Source: Mesobacillus subterraneus
Lineage (GTDB): Bacteria; Bacillota; Bacilli; Bacillales; Cytobacillaceae
DNA: 64,000 bases
Reading direction: 5' to 3'
NCBI RefSeq assembly: GCF_020524355.2
Contig: NZ_CP129019.1
Coordinates: 2,914,001-2,978,000, forward strand
The notes under the pieces were generated by a model that was not told where the DNA came from, did not search any database, and saw nothing but the letters and a program-made list of their open reading frames with translations. Positions 1 through 9,212 of the stretch are shown here, piece by piece. A program made the position numbers and the translations under genes. The stretch's first letter is position 1; each line of letters opens with the position of its first letter.

Positions 1-932
1 TATTTTCCCCAGCGCATTGCGATTGCTCCCCATGTTAAACCTCCGCCAAAACCTACCATTACTACTACATCGCCATCCTTGATCTTACCTGCTTCCAGTT
101 CTTCAAAAAGCGAAATCGGTATTGAGGCGGCTGATGTATTTCCATATTTGTGGACGGTCTTTGACATTTTTTCTACCGGCAGTTCAAGCCGCTGGCGGGC
201 AGATTCCATAATCCTGATATTGGCCTGGTGAGGAATAAGGAAATCAACATCCTCTTTTGAAAGTCCAGCTTTTTCAAGGACATTAATGCTGCTCTCACCC
301 ATTTGCCTGACAGCAAATTTAAAAACTTCACGGCCATTCATCACAATATAGTCATCCTGGTACAAATGCTTGCCGCCTGAACCATCAGATCCGAGCTCAA
401 AGGAAAGCACCCCTCTGCCATCAGGAACAGGTCCCATGACGACCGCCCCAGCTCCATCACCAAACAACACAGCAGTGTTACGATCGTTCCAATCGGTTAT
501 CTTGGAAAGCTTTTCTACACCTACTATTAAAACATACTTATAAGTACCTGCTTCAATAAATTGTTTGCCCGTAACCATTCCATACATGAATCCGGCACAT
601 GCCGCACTCAAATCCATTGCTGCCGCATTTTTCGCACCAAGTTGATCCTGGAGCATACAGGATACTGTCGGGAAGGGCTGGTCAGGAGTGACTGTCGCCA
701 CAAGAATTAAATCGAGTTCCTCAGCTGAGATCCCAGCATTATTAATTGCCTCAACAGCGGCACGATAGGCTAAATCCGAAGTTTCCATATCGTCGCCTGC
801 TATTCTTCTTTCTTCAATCCCTGTCATTGTTCTGATCCACTCATCCGAAGTATCCATTTTCTTCTCCAAATCAAGGTTTGTTACAACCTCCTCTGGCAAA
901 TAACGCCCAACCCCAGTTATCCCTGCATTCAT
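1..932 (-). CDS. fabH: beta-ketoacyl-ACP synthase III (FabH), last stop base off the left edge
   Basis: Condenses acetyl- or branched-chain acyl-CoA with malonyl-ACP to start type II fatty acid synthesis in the cytosol. The reading frame is open from the ATG at 932 to the window edge and covers 310 residues. The Cys-His-Asn triad of the family is visible: Cys112 in a DLSAACAGF context, His in HQANIR and Asn in GNTSAASIP. The last in-window bases read TA after WGK, so the stop probably straddles the edge and the protein is complete. An earlier in-frame ATG lies flush against the GGAG; the ATG at 932 has AAAGGAG at about 9 nt and is preferred. A FapR-like box lies upstream. fabF would be expected beyond the edge. 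Confidence 0.95.
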   Translation of the reverse strand, partial: MNAGITGVGRYLPEEVVTNLDLEKKMDTSDEWIRTMTGIEERRIAGDDMETSDLAYRAAVEAINNAGISAEELDLILVATVTPDQPFPTVSCMLQDQLGAKNAAAMDLSAACAGFMYGMVTGKQFIEAGTYKYVLIVGVEKLSKITDWNDRNTAVLFGDGAGAVVMGPVPDGRGVLSFELGSDGSGGKHLYQDDYIVMNGREVFKFAVRQMGESSINVLEKAGLSKEDVDFLIPHQANIRIMESARQRLELPVEKMSKTVHKYGNTSAASIPISLFEELEAGKIKDGDVVVMVGFGGGLTWGAIAMRWGK

Positions 933-991
933 GGGATCCATCTCCTTTTATCTTAGATTCTGTCTATTTCATTTTACTTTTATTATCAATT

Positions 992-1010
992 ATTATGACT
1001 TGGTACTAAT
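992..1010 (-). promoter_or_regulatory. candidate FapR operator upstream of fabH
   Basis: On the minus strand the 19 bases read ATTAGTACC then six divergent bases then TAAT. The left half matches the Bacillus FapR consensus (ATTAGTACCTGATACTAAT) exactly and the outer right half also matches, 14 of 19 overall. FapR senses malonyl-CoA and represses fatty acid genes, and fabHA is a known target in B. subtilis. The right half is imperfect, so this is a candidate only. Confidence 0.55.
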
Positions 1011-1220
1011 TTTAGCAGAAACTGCTCTTTCACTGCAACTGAAAAATAACAATTCCGCTCCTGCCCTAGTCCAAGTGGACTGATCAATCATAAACTGACA
1101 GTGAAGGCCAATGCTTTTAGGCCGGTTGTTGACAATCCAAGGCAGTCTGAGATTAGGCAGTCTAACCAGTTGCTCAAGAGTTTTTTAAATAGATCGGAAC
1201 ATTGAAAGGTGGGAGTGAAA

Positions 1221-1530
1221 ATGGAAGATGAAAGAGAAAGGGACTTATTTGGTTTCAAGCTAAAGAGAGATAATGAAGAGAGTTCCAATCAAGAAGAAAA
1301 AGAGTATACTCATTTCGATCAATTTATGTTCGGGCGGCCGGCCAAGAAATAACGAAGAAGCTAGTGAACAAAACGGAAAAAGCGATTCTCCCCTCAACCA
1401 GTATCTAGGTAAAATTGATTTAGATGAAGTCATGCACCATGTAGATACACTGATTACATCAGCCAGAGAGCTCAAGCCGCTAATGGGCAAGGTAAAACCA
1501 CTTTTTGACCATTTTATAGAAAAAAAATAA
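1221..1530 (+). CDS. yjzB: small YjzB-position protein, frameshifted
   Basis: Two overlapping reading frames look like halves of one small protein. The first, from ATG 1221 behind GGGAG, encodes an acidic N-terminus ending FMFGRPAKK and stops at 1352. The second continues in the next frame with NNEEASEQNG and ends KVKPLFDHFIEKK at 1530. Removing one base near 1329-1340 (a GGGCGGCCGGCC stretch) joins them into about 102 residues. In B. subtilis yjzB is the divergent gene between comZ and fabHA, and this gene has the same position and orientation. The assignment rests on position; I do not recognise a domain. Function unknown. Confidence 0.5.
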
Positions 1531-1556
1531 AAGCTGAGAACACTTCTCAGCTTTTA
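1530..1556. terminator. bidirectional intrinsic terminator (yjzB-like / comZ)
   Basis: AAGCTGAGAA and TTCTCAGCTT form a 10-bp stem around a CAC loop, flanked by an A-run on the left and TTTTATT on the right. It serves both converging genes. Confidence 0.85.
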
Positions 1557-1568
1557 TTCCTGAATATA

Positions 1569-1757
1569 TTATTCTTTTGCAGCATCTGCTTTTCCCAGCT
1601 CGTAAGCTTCGTTCATTACATTAGTGAAAAGTGTGAAAAATGGCTGCAGATTGTCCATATTCAATTCAATGCCTGCCTCCTGAAGTTTTTGCTGAGCTTC
1701 CGGAAGGTATTTCATCGCGATTTGCATGAACTCCATTGTTTTATCATTACTTTGCAT
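1569..1757 (-). CDS. comZ: competence protein ComZ
   Basis: A 62-residue protein closely resembling B. subtilis ComZ, sharing the EFMQIAMKYLPEAQ start and the NVMNEAYELGKAD end. ComZ lowers comG operon expression and so negatively modulates competence. It follows med on the same strand with a 24-nt gap, as in B. subtilis, where both come from one transcript. AAGGAG lies 8 nt before the ATG. Confidence 0.93.
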   Translation of the reverse strand: MQSNDKTMEFMQIAMKYLPEAQQKLQEAGIELNMDNLQPFFTLFTNVMNEAYELGKADAAKE

Positions 1758-1781
1758 GTTGATTATCTCCTTCTATTATAT

Positions 1782-2733
1782 TTACTGGTTGGGTAATTTC
1801 CCTGTTTCTTTATAAGCATTTATAAAAGTGCCTATTCTTTCCCTAAACTTGGAATCGACTTTTGGACTGAATTCGCCGAGGGAGATAACTCCATCCTGAA
1901 AGTCGAATGATAGGTTACCCGACTTTAATTCACCAGTATTGAATTTCTCAGCCGTCAATTCATACAAGTCATCAACGTGCTGGACAGTACTCGTCAATAC
2001 CGTCGACTCACCAAAATCTGACTGATCCGAAATAAAGCCAATAATATGTAAGCCTCTGTCCTTCACCCTTTCAATCACGGGTACATTATACCCATCTCCA
2101 GCAGGATAAATGACATCGGCACCCTCATCCAATACAGCTTCAAGAACATCGAGTGCTTTCTTTTGGTTATCCCAGTGTCCAACAAAACGAATGTCGACCT
2201 TCATATCCTTGTTTTCAAAAATCGCACCATCATAAAAGCCCTCCACTTCAGGCTGCCATTCATATGCAGCGATGATTCCAACCTTGCCGGTTTTCGACAT
2301 GTGGCTCGCCACCATCCCGCCAAAAAAGCCCATGGCATATCCTTTAAAATTTAGGCTTGTCGAGTTTTTTGTTCTGGCATCTCCATTAAAGCTAATAAAA
2401 TGTATGTCAGGATAGTTCCTTGATATCTTATTGAAATAAGCTGCGTACTCATTTCCATGCCCATAAATGAGGTTAACTCCCTGCCGGTCGAACTCTTTCA
2501 CTGCAGCCTCTACATCTTCCTGTGAACTCATACCTTCTTTGAAAAAGACATCAACTCCCAGGCTGGATTGGATTTGCAGAAGTCCTCGATATCCTTTCGT
2601 CCCCCACACCTGATCATTAATAGTTTCAGGCACCAACAGGCCGACTTTCTCCACCTTCCCTGTTGAAAGAGGTTGTCCGCATCCCCCCAAGCAAAAGAAG
2701 GCTTAACATTATTAGCCCGAAACGTTTCAGCAT
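1782..2733 (-). CDS. med: Med, BMP-family substrate-binding lipoprotein and competence regulator, frameshifted in the signal peptide
   Basis: About 315 residues with the PBP1-ABC/BMP fold; shared landmarks with B. subtilis Med are TINDQVWGTKGYRGLL, YGHGNEYA, MGFFGGM and YPAGDGYNVPV. Med raises comK expression, and BMP proteins bind nucleoside-like ligands at the membrane. The mature part is open only from a TTG at 2690. Behind AAAGGAG, the ATG at 2733 encodes a hydrophobic signal (MLKRFGLIMLSLLLLG) one frame away. The break is a six-G run at 2683-2688: five G would give the continuous lipobox LLLGGC with its lipidation Cys. I therefore place the start at 2733 and treat the run as a one-base excess. 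It lies upstream of comZ. Confidence 0.88.
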
Positions 2734-2877
2734 CCGATGCATCTCCTTTATGCGCCACTGTGCAAATCCTTAAAATCATTCAGTGTTCGCTTTATTAAAA
2801 TGGAACCGATTAAAAGAATCTTTTTACCATTTTACTCTTTGGAGTACGACTTTGAAAAGTAATTTTACAAAATTCGC

Positions 2878-3705
2878 TTAGACTCTGCTGTCCTGTATTC
2901 GGATAAATTGCTCCTTTTGCCTTCTTAAACCCTTGCTGACTTGCTCGTTTTGGCCTACTATCCTGACTTGAATACTTTCTTTTAGTACTGGCGCTGCGAC
3001 CTCGTTCCTGAGGATTGCAGCATCCTGGCCAATCAGTTCCTCTGCACACTGCAGCCATCTGTCCTGTTCTCCACTTGATAGTATATACTGGACCTGTTGG
3101 CCTGATTCAGCCATTTCCATTATCATTTTCACAGCATCATCTATATACAGGCAATCATGCGTCCACTCCCATTTGCTGATAGGAGGAACATTCCTGCCAT
3201 TAAGTGAAGATTGAGAGAGCGCTTGCTGGAAAAAACACTCTTCCGGCTGCCAGGGACCATAAATGGTCGGTAAATAAATGGTTAGAAGTGTAGATTTCCA
3301 ATTGCTGATAGATGAGCTGATTTTTGTTTCTGCCTCTCTAATATCCGTATTTTCCTCGGCACAATAGGCTGGCAGAATAACAGCTGTCGGCAACTTTTTC
3401 AAATGACGTTCTTCTAATTTGCTGAGAAGTGCTTTCAATAAATCATTTGTGCCATTTCGTGTCTGGAGCGACTCAAACAAAGTCACGAACAGAAACCCTT
3501 CTGACTGCTCAGCTTCCCAATCTTTCAGACTGATTTCTGAGAAGTTGGCATTCCGGCCGATTTCAAGACGTTTTTCCTCTGTAAAATAATCATCTATCTT
3601 TCCTGACTGGTGGATTCCATCTACCTCAACGCCTAGATCAAGCATATGACGGCACAGACTATATCCTATAAAGTCATATATTCCGAGAATCGTTGCCCTT
3701 TCCAT
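2878..3705 (-). CDS. NAD(P)-dependent epimerase/dehydratase-like protein
   Basis: 275 residues. The start (RATILGIYDFIGYSLCRHML) and the central YLPTIYGPWQPEECFF followed by TIDDAVKMI-like sequence are typical of extended SDR epimerases. The nucleotide-binding glycine motif is degenerate (G-x5-G rather than GxxGxxG) and no clear YxxxK catalytic pair is visible, so it may bind a nucleotide without catalysis or be inactive. AAGGAGGAGT precedes the ATG. It lies upstream of med on the same strand with a 144-nt gap, where B. subtilis carries yjaV; orthology is positional only. Substrate unknown. Confidence 0.7.
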   Translation of the reverse strand: MERATILGIYDFIGYSLCRHMLDLGVEVDGIHQSGKIDDYFTEEKRLEIGRNANFSEISLKDWEAEQSEGFLFVTLFESLQTRNGTNDLLKALLSKLEERHLKKLPTAVILPAYCAEENTDIREAETKISSSISNWKSTLLTIYLPTIYGPWQPEECFFQQALSQSSLNGRNVPPISKWEWTHDCLYIDDAVKMIMEMAESGQQVQYILSSGEQDRWLQCAEELIGQDAAILRNEVAAPVLKESIQVRIVGQNEQVSKGLRRQKEQFIRIQDSRV

Positions 3706-3773
3706 ATTGAACTCCTCCTTGCAAATACTCTCTTGTATCTTATGAATCTAAAACTGAAAATATTTGCAGGGAG

Positions 3774-4511
3774 TTAAAGGACTTGCTCATATTTTGTAAA
3801 AAATTGTACGATTTGACTTCCTACTTGAAGCACTTTTTCTGGAAGTACGTAACTTACGGTAACTGGGAGGTCCGCTCTTTCCCAATCATATGAGAGATCC
3901 TTAATGATACTTGACTGCTTATATGCTCTGTTTCCTGATAATACATGTATGATTTTTACTGGCGTTTCTTTATTGAAAGCAGGACTTGAAGAGCCTTCAT
4001 CAATACTCTCAAGGAGCTTGCTAATCTCAATTTCATATGCAGCTTCTAGTTCTGCAACAAGCTTTTTATAAAAAAACTTATTCTCTTTTTCCTGCTCCAA
4101 ATGCTTACTCAATGAGAGGATTGGATTGATCAAGACCAGACTCCTGATTTTAGAATCACCATCAGCTAATAGCTTCAAGGCAACAAGTGCCCCCATCCCC
4201 TCTGCAACTACATGGAAAGAACTATTCAGTATTTCATTGCGGACGATATGGCTGCACAGTCTCATTGTTAACTCGACAGCCTTCTCACTTCCCCAATGTC
4301 TTCCAAATAAGTTTGAATAAAAGACAGTATACCCTTCGTTTTTCAGTATGTTCAACAGTGAACGTTTACCTTCATTCTGTGTCCAGAAGCTGCTTTCGCT
4401 GTTCACAAAATGCCTTTCATCTCCAATCGTCAGGATACCGAAACCATTTGTCCTTTGAGGATAATGGATGACATTCCATTCGGTATCCAGTTTAAAGTTC
4501 CGGCTCTCCAT
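3774..4511 (-). CDS. alpha/beta-hydrolase-like protein lacking the nucleophile serine
   Basis: 245 residues with an alpha/beta-hydrolase layout: early strands, then a nucleophile-elbow position reading VVAEGMGALVAL and a following SLVLINPIL strand. The elbow normally reads GxSxG, but here Ser is Gly (A-E-G-M-G), so classical hydrolase activity is unlikely. B. subtilis has yjaU in this position and this may be its counterpart, by synteny only. AAGGGGTTGG precedes the ATG. It is co-oriented with the epimerase-like gene 68 nt downstream and probably shares its transcript. Function unknown. Confidence 0.65.
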   Translation of the reverse strand: MESRNFKLDTEWNVIHYPQRTNGFGILTIGDERHFVNSESSFWTQNEGKRSLLNILKNEGYTVFYSNLFGRHWGSEKAVELTMRLCSHIVRNEILNSSFHVVAEGMGALVALKLLADGDSKIRSLVLINPILSLSKHLEQEKENKFFYKKLVAELEAAYEIEISKLLESIDEGSSSPAFNKETPVKIIHVLSGNRAYKQSSIIKDLSYDWERADLPVTVSYVLPEKVLQVGSQIVQFFTKYEQVL

Positions 4512-4772
4512 CTTACCAACCCCTTTCCTACAGATTATTCATATTACTGTATGTTATTTAACGGGAAATGAAAGGGGATTTGCCCATTTTTCTATATTAA
4601 TCCCTTCTCTTAGGGTAAAAAATCTCATGATATTGTCATATTAATTTTACCATATTTTAGAAATATAGAAATGTGCAATGAAAACGCTTTTCATTTTAAT
4701 TAAAATTCATTTATAATTTATATGGCTTATGGTAAAATGAGAAAAGATTTAATAATGTAAGAGGTGAAAATC

Positions 4773-4961
4773 GTGAAATATTTCTGGACACTACTCTGGA
4801 CATTCCTTCTTGTTCTAATGCTAAATTACGTGGCTGGTGCGATGATCGGTGTTGGATTGGACTTAGTTCAAAGCACGATCCTTGCGATTGTGGCAACAAT
4901 CATTATCCTTGTGATTCCGGCTGTTCTTCCAAATGGATCTGAAGAAAATCATCAACATTAA
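4773..4961 (+). CDS. yjzD: small membrane protein YjzD (DUF2929-like)
   Basis: 62 residues with two predicted membrane segments, WTLLWTFLLVLMLNYV and TILAIVATIIILVIPAVL, and a polar tail. The YFWTLLWTFLLV start and VLPN end match the YjzD/DUF2929 type. I choose GTG 4773, which has GAGGTG 6 nt upstream, over GTG 4764, which overlaps that site. In B. subtilis yjzC and yjzD lie together between argF and med; here clpB separates them. Function unknown. Confidence 0.7.
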   Translation: MKYFWTLLWTFLLVLMLNYVAGAMIGVGLDLVQSTILAIVATIIILVIPAVLPNGSEENHQH

Positions 4962-4971
4962 AGTACATAAG

Positions 4972-5069
4972 AAAAGCGCAAGCGCCTCGTTCAGCCCCGA
5001 CAAGCGACTCGAGGGGCTAGGCGCTGAAGCTAGACAATTCTAGAAGGTGAATTTATACTTTCTTATTCA
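4972..5069 (+). repeat. dispersed structured repeat, short form R1 with 3' tail
   Basis: Begins AAAAGCGCAAGCGCC and ends at CTAGACA near 5036. Only the outer arms are present: CAGCCCCGAC at about 4992 pairs with GGGGCTAGGCGC at 5013-5024. The internal hairpin present in longer copies is missing. The AT-rich tail (AATTCTAGAAGG to TTATTCAG) leads straight into the clpB terminator. It lies between converging yjzD and clpB. Confidence 0.8.
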
Positions 5070-5103
5070 GAAAAAAAAGTCATCCTAGAGGATGACTTTT
5101 TTT
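5070..5103 (-). terminator. clpB terminator
   Basis: AAAGTCATCC and GGATGACTTT pair around TAGA, flanked by A and T runs on both sides, so it can act in both directions. Confidence 0.85.
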
Positions 5104-5118
5104 CTCTATTAAAGCTTC

Positions 5119-7718
5119 TTACTTTACATTCAAGGATATATCTCCATTTTCTACGCCAATTTCCACCCGGCTCTTCTCTTTAACTCTGCCTGCAATGATT
5201 TCCCTCGCGAGCTTTGTTTCTAAGCTCCTCTGGATGAATCTCTTTAGCGGCCTAGCGCCGTATACTGGATCGAATCCTTGCTCAGCTAAGAACTCTTTTG
5301 CTTCATCGGTGATTGACAGCTCAATTTGCTGGTCTGCAAGCCTTGCTTGCAGAGTCTTTATTAATTTTCCAACAATCATCTTAATCTCCTTTAATGCCAG
5401 AGGCTTGAAAAGGATGATTTCATCCACACGATTCAGAAATTCCGGACGGAAATGGCCGCGAAGCTGGGCCATTACAAGATCCCTGGTTTCAGAGGAAATT
5501 TCCTCGTCTCCCCCCTGCCGGTCAAGCAAGTAATGAGAGCCAATATTGGATGTCATAATAATGACCGTATTCTTAAAGTCGACCATTCTGCCTTGTGAAT
5601 CCGTTACCCGTCCATCATCCAGCATCTGCAACAGGATATTGAAGACTTCCGGATGAGCCTTCTCCACTTCATCAAGGAGGATGACCGAATACGGATTTCT
5701 TCTGACTGCTTCTGTCAGCTGGCCGCCTTCTTCATAACCTACATAACCTGGAGGTGCCCCTATCAGCCTTGATACTGCATGTTTTTCCATATATTCAGAC
5801 ATATCTATTCGAATGATATGTTCTTCACTGTCAAATAAAGACTGAGCAAGCGTTTGGCCAGTTCCGTTTTACCTACACCGGTAGGACCTAGAAAAATGAA
5901 AGATCCAATTGGCCGATTTGGATCCTTGATGCCTGCTCTGGCTCTGAGGACCGCGTCGGATACGAGTGATACTGCTTCATCCTGTCCAACAACCCGATCA
6001 TGTAGAATGCTTTCTAGCTTGAGAAGCTTTTCCCGCTCTCCTTCAACAAGCTTCATCACTGGTATGCCTGTCCATCTTGAGACGATTGACGCAATTTCAT
6101 CTTCAGTCACTTCTTCGCGAAGGAGCCTCTCACCTTCACTTTTGCTAACCTCCTGCTCAAGTGCCTTGAGGTCTTTTTCAAGAGAAGGTATTCGGCCGTG
6201 CCTAAGCTCAGCAGCCTTATTTAAATCATAGTCATTTTCCGCTTTATCAAGTTCTCGCCGAAGTTTTTCCAGCAGTTCTCGCTGCTCCTGAACCTTTTGG
6301 ATGCCTTCTTTTTCTTTCTGCCACCTTGACTTCATTGCATTAGCTTTTTCCCTCAAGTTAGCAAGCTCCTTACGAAGAGTTTCAAGGCGGACTCGGCTAG
6401 CATCATCTTTTTCCTTAGTTAGCGCAGCTTCTTCAATTTCTAACTGCATGACCCTTCTAGTCACTTCATCAAGCTCAGTCGGCATTGAGTCAATTTCTGT
6501 ACGGATCATCGCGCATGCTTCATCTACGAGGTCAATCGCCTTGTCTGGCAAGAATCGGTCCGTAATGTAACGATCTGATAATGTAGCTGCAGCAACCAGC
6601 GCACGGTCATGGATATTCACTCCATGGTGAATTTCAAACCTTTCCTTCAATCCTCGTAAAATGGAAACAGTATCCTCGACATCTGGTTCTTGAACCAATA
6701 CCTGCTGGAATCGGCGTTCCAAAGCTGGGTCTTTTTCAATGTATTTTCGGTGTTCATCAAGAGTCGTTGCACCGATACAATGAAGTTCCCCACGAGCAAG
6801 CATTGGTTTCAGCATATTCCCGGCATCCATTGCCCCCTCTGTTTTACCCGCGCCAACAATGGTATGGAGTTCGTCTATGAATAACAGGATTTTCCCTTCA
6901 CTCTTTTTCACTTCATTCAAGACCGCTTTTAATCTCTCTTCAAATTCTCCCCGGAATTTCGCACCTGCTATCAGGGCGCTCATGTCGAGTGCAAAAATTG
7001 TCTTTTCCTTTAAGCCTTCCGGAACATCCCTGCGAACGATCCTTTGGGCGAGCCCTTCTACAATAGCTGTCTTCCCTACGCCTGGCTCCCCAATCAGGAC
7101 CGGATTGTTTTTCGTCTTCCTTGACAGGATACGGATGACATTGCGAATTTCACTGTCCCTGCCGATTACCGGGTCGACCTTTCCGGTCCGGACTTCCTCG
7201 ACAAGGTCACGGCCATATTTTTTTAATACTTCATACGTTGCTTCTGGGTTTTGTGAAGTCACTCTCTGGTTCCCCCTAACCTCTTTAATTCTTGCTAATA
7301 ATTTTTCTTTGCTAACTCCTAATTTTCTCATTGCTCCGCCAGATTCAGATCCAGGAATTTCAAGAGCGGCCAACAAAACATGTTCTACGGACAAATAGTC
7401 ATCTTCAAACTGTTTCATTTCCTTTTCGGCCTGAGCTAAAACCTTTTGAAGCGTTGCGGTAATAAATAATTTCCCCTGTTCTACACCACTTCCTGAAACT
7501 TGAGGTTTCTTTGACAGGGTAAGATTTAATCCATCTATAAAATGCTCCATTTTCATTCCGATACCAGTAAGCAATGTTGCCGCCAGATTGCCATCCTCTT
7601 CAAGTAGGGCAAGCAGCAGGTGTGCATCATCCACTTCCTGGTGATTATGTTGAACAGCCAGGGTCTGGGCTGAAACAAATGCTTTCTGCAAACTTTCGGT
7701 CATCTTATTTAAATTCAT
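5119..7718 (-). CDS. clpB: ClpB disaggregase ATPase, frameshifted at the second Walker A
   Basis: About 866 residues, the normal ClpB length. It is a hexameric AAA+ ATPase that resolubilises aggregated protein with DnaK. In order: Clp-N repeats (1-145), NBD1 with [13 protein letters not shown] and the [12 protein letters not shown]alker B, a coiled-coil middle domain (about 400-520), and NBD2 with [12 protein letters not shown] and [13 protein letters not shown]. The frame breaks just after GKTELAK: the run at 5853-5855 is AAA on the coding strand, and a fourth A restores [13 protein letters not shown] into MSEYMEKH. This is the only deletion-type break in the window. ATG 7718 has AAGGAG 9 nt upstream and is preferred over TTG 7724. 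A CtsR operator sits in the leader. Confidence 0.93.
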
Positions 7719-7730
7719 GCCCAATCACTC

Positions 7731-7747
7731 CTTGACCTTTTTTGACC
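7731..7747 (-). promoter_or_regulatory. CtsR operator of clpB
   Basis: On the minus strand GGTCAAA, three A, then GGTCAAG, the tandem heptad pattern of CtsR ((A/G)GTCAAA-N3-(A/G)GTCAAA). It lies between an AT-rich TATAAT-containing stretch at about 7750-7765 and the SD, so bound CtsR would block initiation. CtsR repression of clp genes is established in Firmicutes. Confidence 0.85.
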
Positions 7748-7781
7748 TTTAATTATATTATAATAAAAATTCCCAAATAGT

Positions 7782-7806
7782 AAAGCCATCCGCACTGGAT
7801 GGCTTT
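7782..7806 (-). terminator. yjzC terminator
   Basis: AAAGCCATCC and GGATGGCTTT pair around GCACT. It separates yjzC from clpB. Confidence 0.75.
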
Positions 7807-7868
7807 ACTGAATTATGATTTTATTCCGGAAATTGCTTTTATCCTGAATGAACAGGATCTTGAACTTT

Positions 7869-8051
7869 TTATTTGAACTTTGGCATGTACGTCCAGTGGC
7901 GATTGTGATTGGAGTTTTCCGGAAAACGGTCCCCAGCTTTTAGTTTGATTTTTTGCGGATTATTGACATTGCTGCCTGTTTCTCCAATTTCAATATAAAT
8001 CCCATTATTTGGTGCCTTTTGTCCAGCACGAAATTGATGACTTTGACCCAT
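7869..8051 (-). CDS. yjzC: YjzC family protein
   Basis: 60 residues, MGQSHQFRAGQKAPNNG to HNRHWTYMPKFK, very similar to B. subtilis YjzC (59 residues). The ATG at 8051 has GAAGGAGG 6 nt upstream, which rules out the longer reading frame beginning at 8084. It is a soluble, basic protein of unknown function. In B. subtilis it lies next to argF, as here apart from uppP. Confidence 0.85.
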   Translation of the reverse strand: MGQSHQFRAGQKAPNNGIYIEIGETGSNVNNPQKIKLKAGDRFPENSNHNRHWTYMPKFK

Positions 8052-8204
8052 TTGCCATCCTCCTTCATTAAAGTATTCCGGCAATTTTATTATTTACTGA
8101 TTTAAATAAAGTATTTATGCTTAATTTATCCTTCCAAAAAAAAAGGTTATACGGTACATTAGTGTAATGAGTTTATAAATTAAGTGGAGGAAATTAAAAA
8201 CCAT

Positions 8205-9017
8205 ATGGACAATTTCTATGAACTGATTAAATACATATTTCTAGGCCTATTCCAGGGTATTACTGAACCAATTCCTGTTTCATCAAGCGGACATCTTGAA
8301 ATAGCAGAGCACTTTTTTAAACTTAAAATTGAAGGAATGAGTTTTGCTCTATTGATGAATTCAGCTTCACTCTTTGCTGTTTTGTTAATTTACAGAGCCG
8401 ATATCATCCGGTTAATCGTGAACGGGATTGTCTATCTTAAAAGTAAAGATCCCGAAGCAAAATCTGACTTTATGTTCATCATTTATTTGATTGTTGGAAC
8501 GATTCCTGCAGGAGTCATAGGGGTCCTATTCGCGGATTTTATCGAGGACAAATTAGCTGATATTAAAACTGTCGGCGTAACACTGATCATTACTGGCCTT
8601 GCTCTCTGGCTGATCCGAAACCTGCGTGGCCGCAAGAATGACGGCGATTTAAGTCTGAAAGATGCCATTATTGTCGGACTTGCCCAAGCAGTTGCCCTTA
8701 TTCCCGGAATCAGTCGTTCTGGTGCGACCATTGTCGCTGCGATGAGCCTAGGCATGAAACAGGAAACTGCGCTAAGGTACTCTTTCCTGCTTTATATTCC
8801 AGTTAGTTTCGGAGGGATGATTCTCGGGTTTTCTGACCTTTTACTTGATGAACGTCTTGGAGAATTAGCAGTGCCATATATCTTTGCGTTCATTGCATCA
8901 CTGATTGCCTCTTACTTCTCTTTAAAATGGTTTATGAATATCATGGCGCGAGGAAACTTGAAATACTTTGCGATATACTGCTTCATTGTAGGACCACTTG
9001 TCCTCTTCTTTTCTTAA
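8205..9017 (+). CDS. uppP: undecaprenyl-diphosphatase UppP (BacA family)
   Basis: Integral membrane phosphatase that recycles undecaprenyl pyrophosphate to the carrier phosphate for cell-wall polymer synthesis and can confer bacitracin resistance. 270 residues with seven or eight hydrophobic segments and both family signatures: [19 protein letters not shown] near the N-terminus (catalytic Glu and Ser/His) and PGISRSGAT in the C-terminal half. GTG 8184 would overlap the GGAGG, so I use ATG 8205, though its spacing of about 13 nt is long. Transcribed alone. Confidence 0.92.
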   Translation: MDNFYELIKYIFLGLFQGITEPIPVSSSGHLEIAEHFFKLKIEGMSFALLMNSASLFAVLLIYRADIIRLIVNGIVYLKSKDPEAKSDFMFIIYLIVGTIPAGVIGVLFADFIEDKLADIKTVGVTLIITGLALWLIRNLRGRKNDGDLSLKDAIIVGLAQAVALIPGISRSGATIVAAMSLGMKQETALRYSFLLYIPVSFGGMILGFSDLLLDERLGELAVPYIFAFIASLIASYFSLKWFMNIMARGNLKYFAIYCFIVGPLVLFFS

Positions 9018-9022
9018 TACTC

Positions 9023-9052
9023 AAAAACCGGCTACCTTAATAGCCGGTTTTT
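9023..9052 (+). terminator. uppP terminator
   Basis: AAAAACCGGCTA and TAGCCGGTTTTT form a 12-bp stem around CCTTAA. Confidence 0.9.
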
Positions 9053-9065
9053 GTGTTTTTTTGTA

Positions 9066-9212
9066 GGTATATGGAGTGTCCTCTTATCTGCCCTTTTGCA
9101 TCTTGGATTACTCATTCGGGTTACAGAATCTTCCTATAGGACCTTTTCGCTCCTTAACCACTCATTCGGTCTTATAGAACATCTCTTTGGACTTTTTCAC
9201 CTATTCAACCAC
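9066..9212. repeat. degenerate 50-bp tandem repeat, about three units
   Basis: Three diverged units of about 50 bp. Each has a CTTT(T/C)GC or CTTTTTCAC core and ends AACC-ACT-CATTCGG or GGATT-ACT-CATTCGG. The clearest pair starts ACTCATTCGG at 9110 and 9160. It fills the gap between the uppP terminator and the argF stop. No gene seen. Confidence 0.6.

Noticed and set aside
2683..2688. Phase-variable G6 tract switching med lipidation
   Set aside because: Attractive alone, but the same kind of excess base occurs in at least eight unrelated genes here, so a sequencing cause is more likely.
4679..4693. cre-like TGAAAACGCTTTTCA upstream of yjzD
   Set aside because: The arms are good, but it is one base longer than the cre consensus and there is no carbon-related gene beside it.
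6859..7398. 179-residue plus-strand frame opposite clpB
   Set aside because: A shadow of clpB codon structure with no RBS and no family resemblance.
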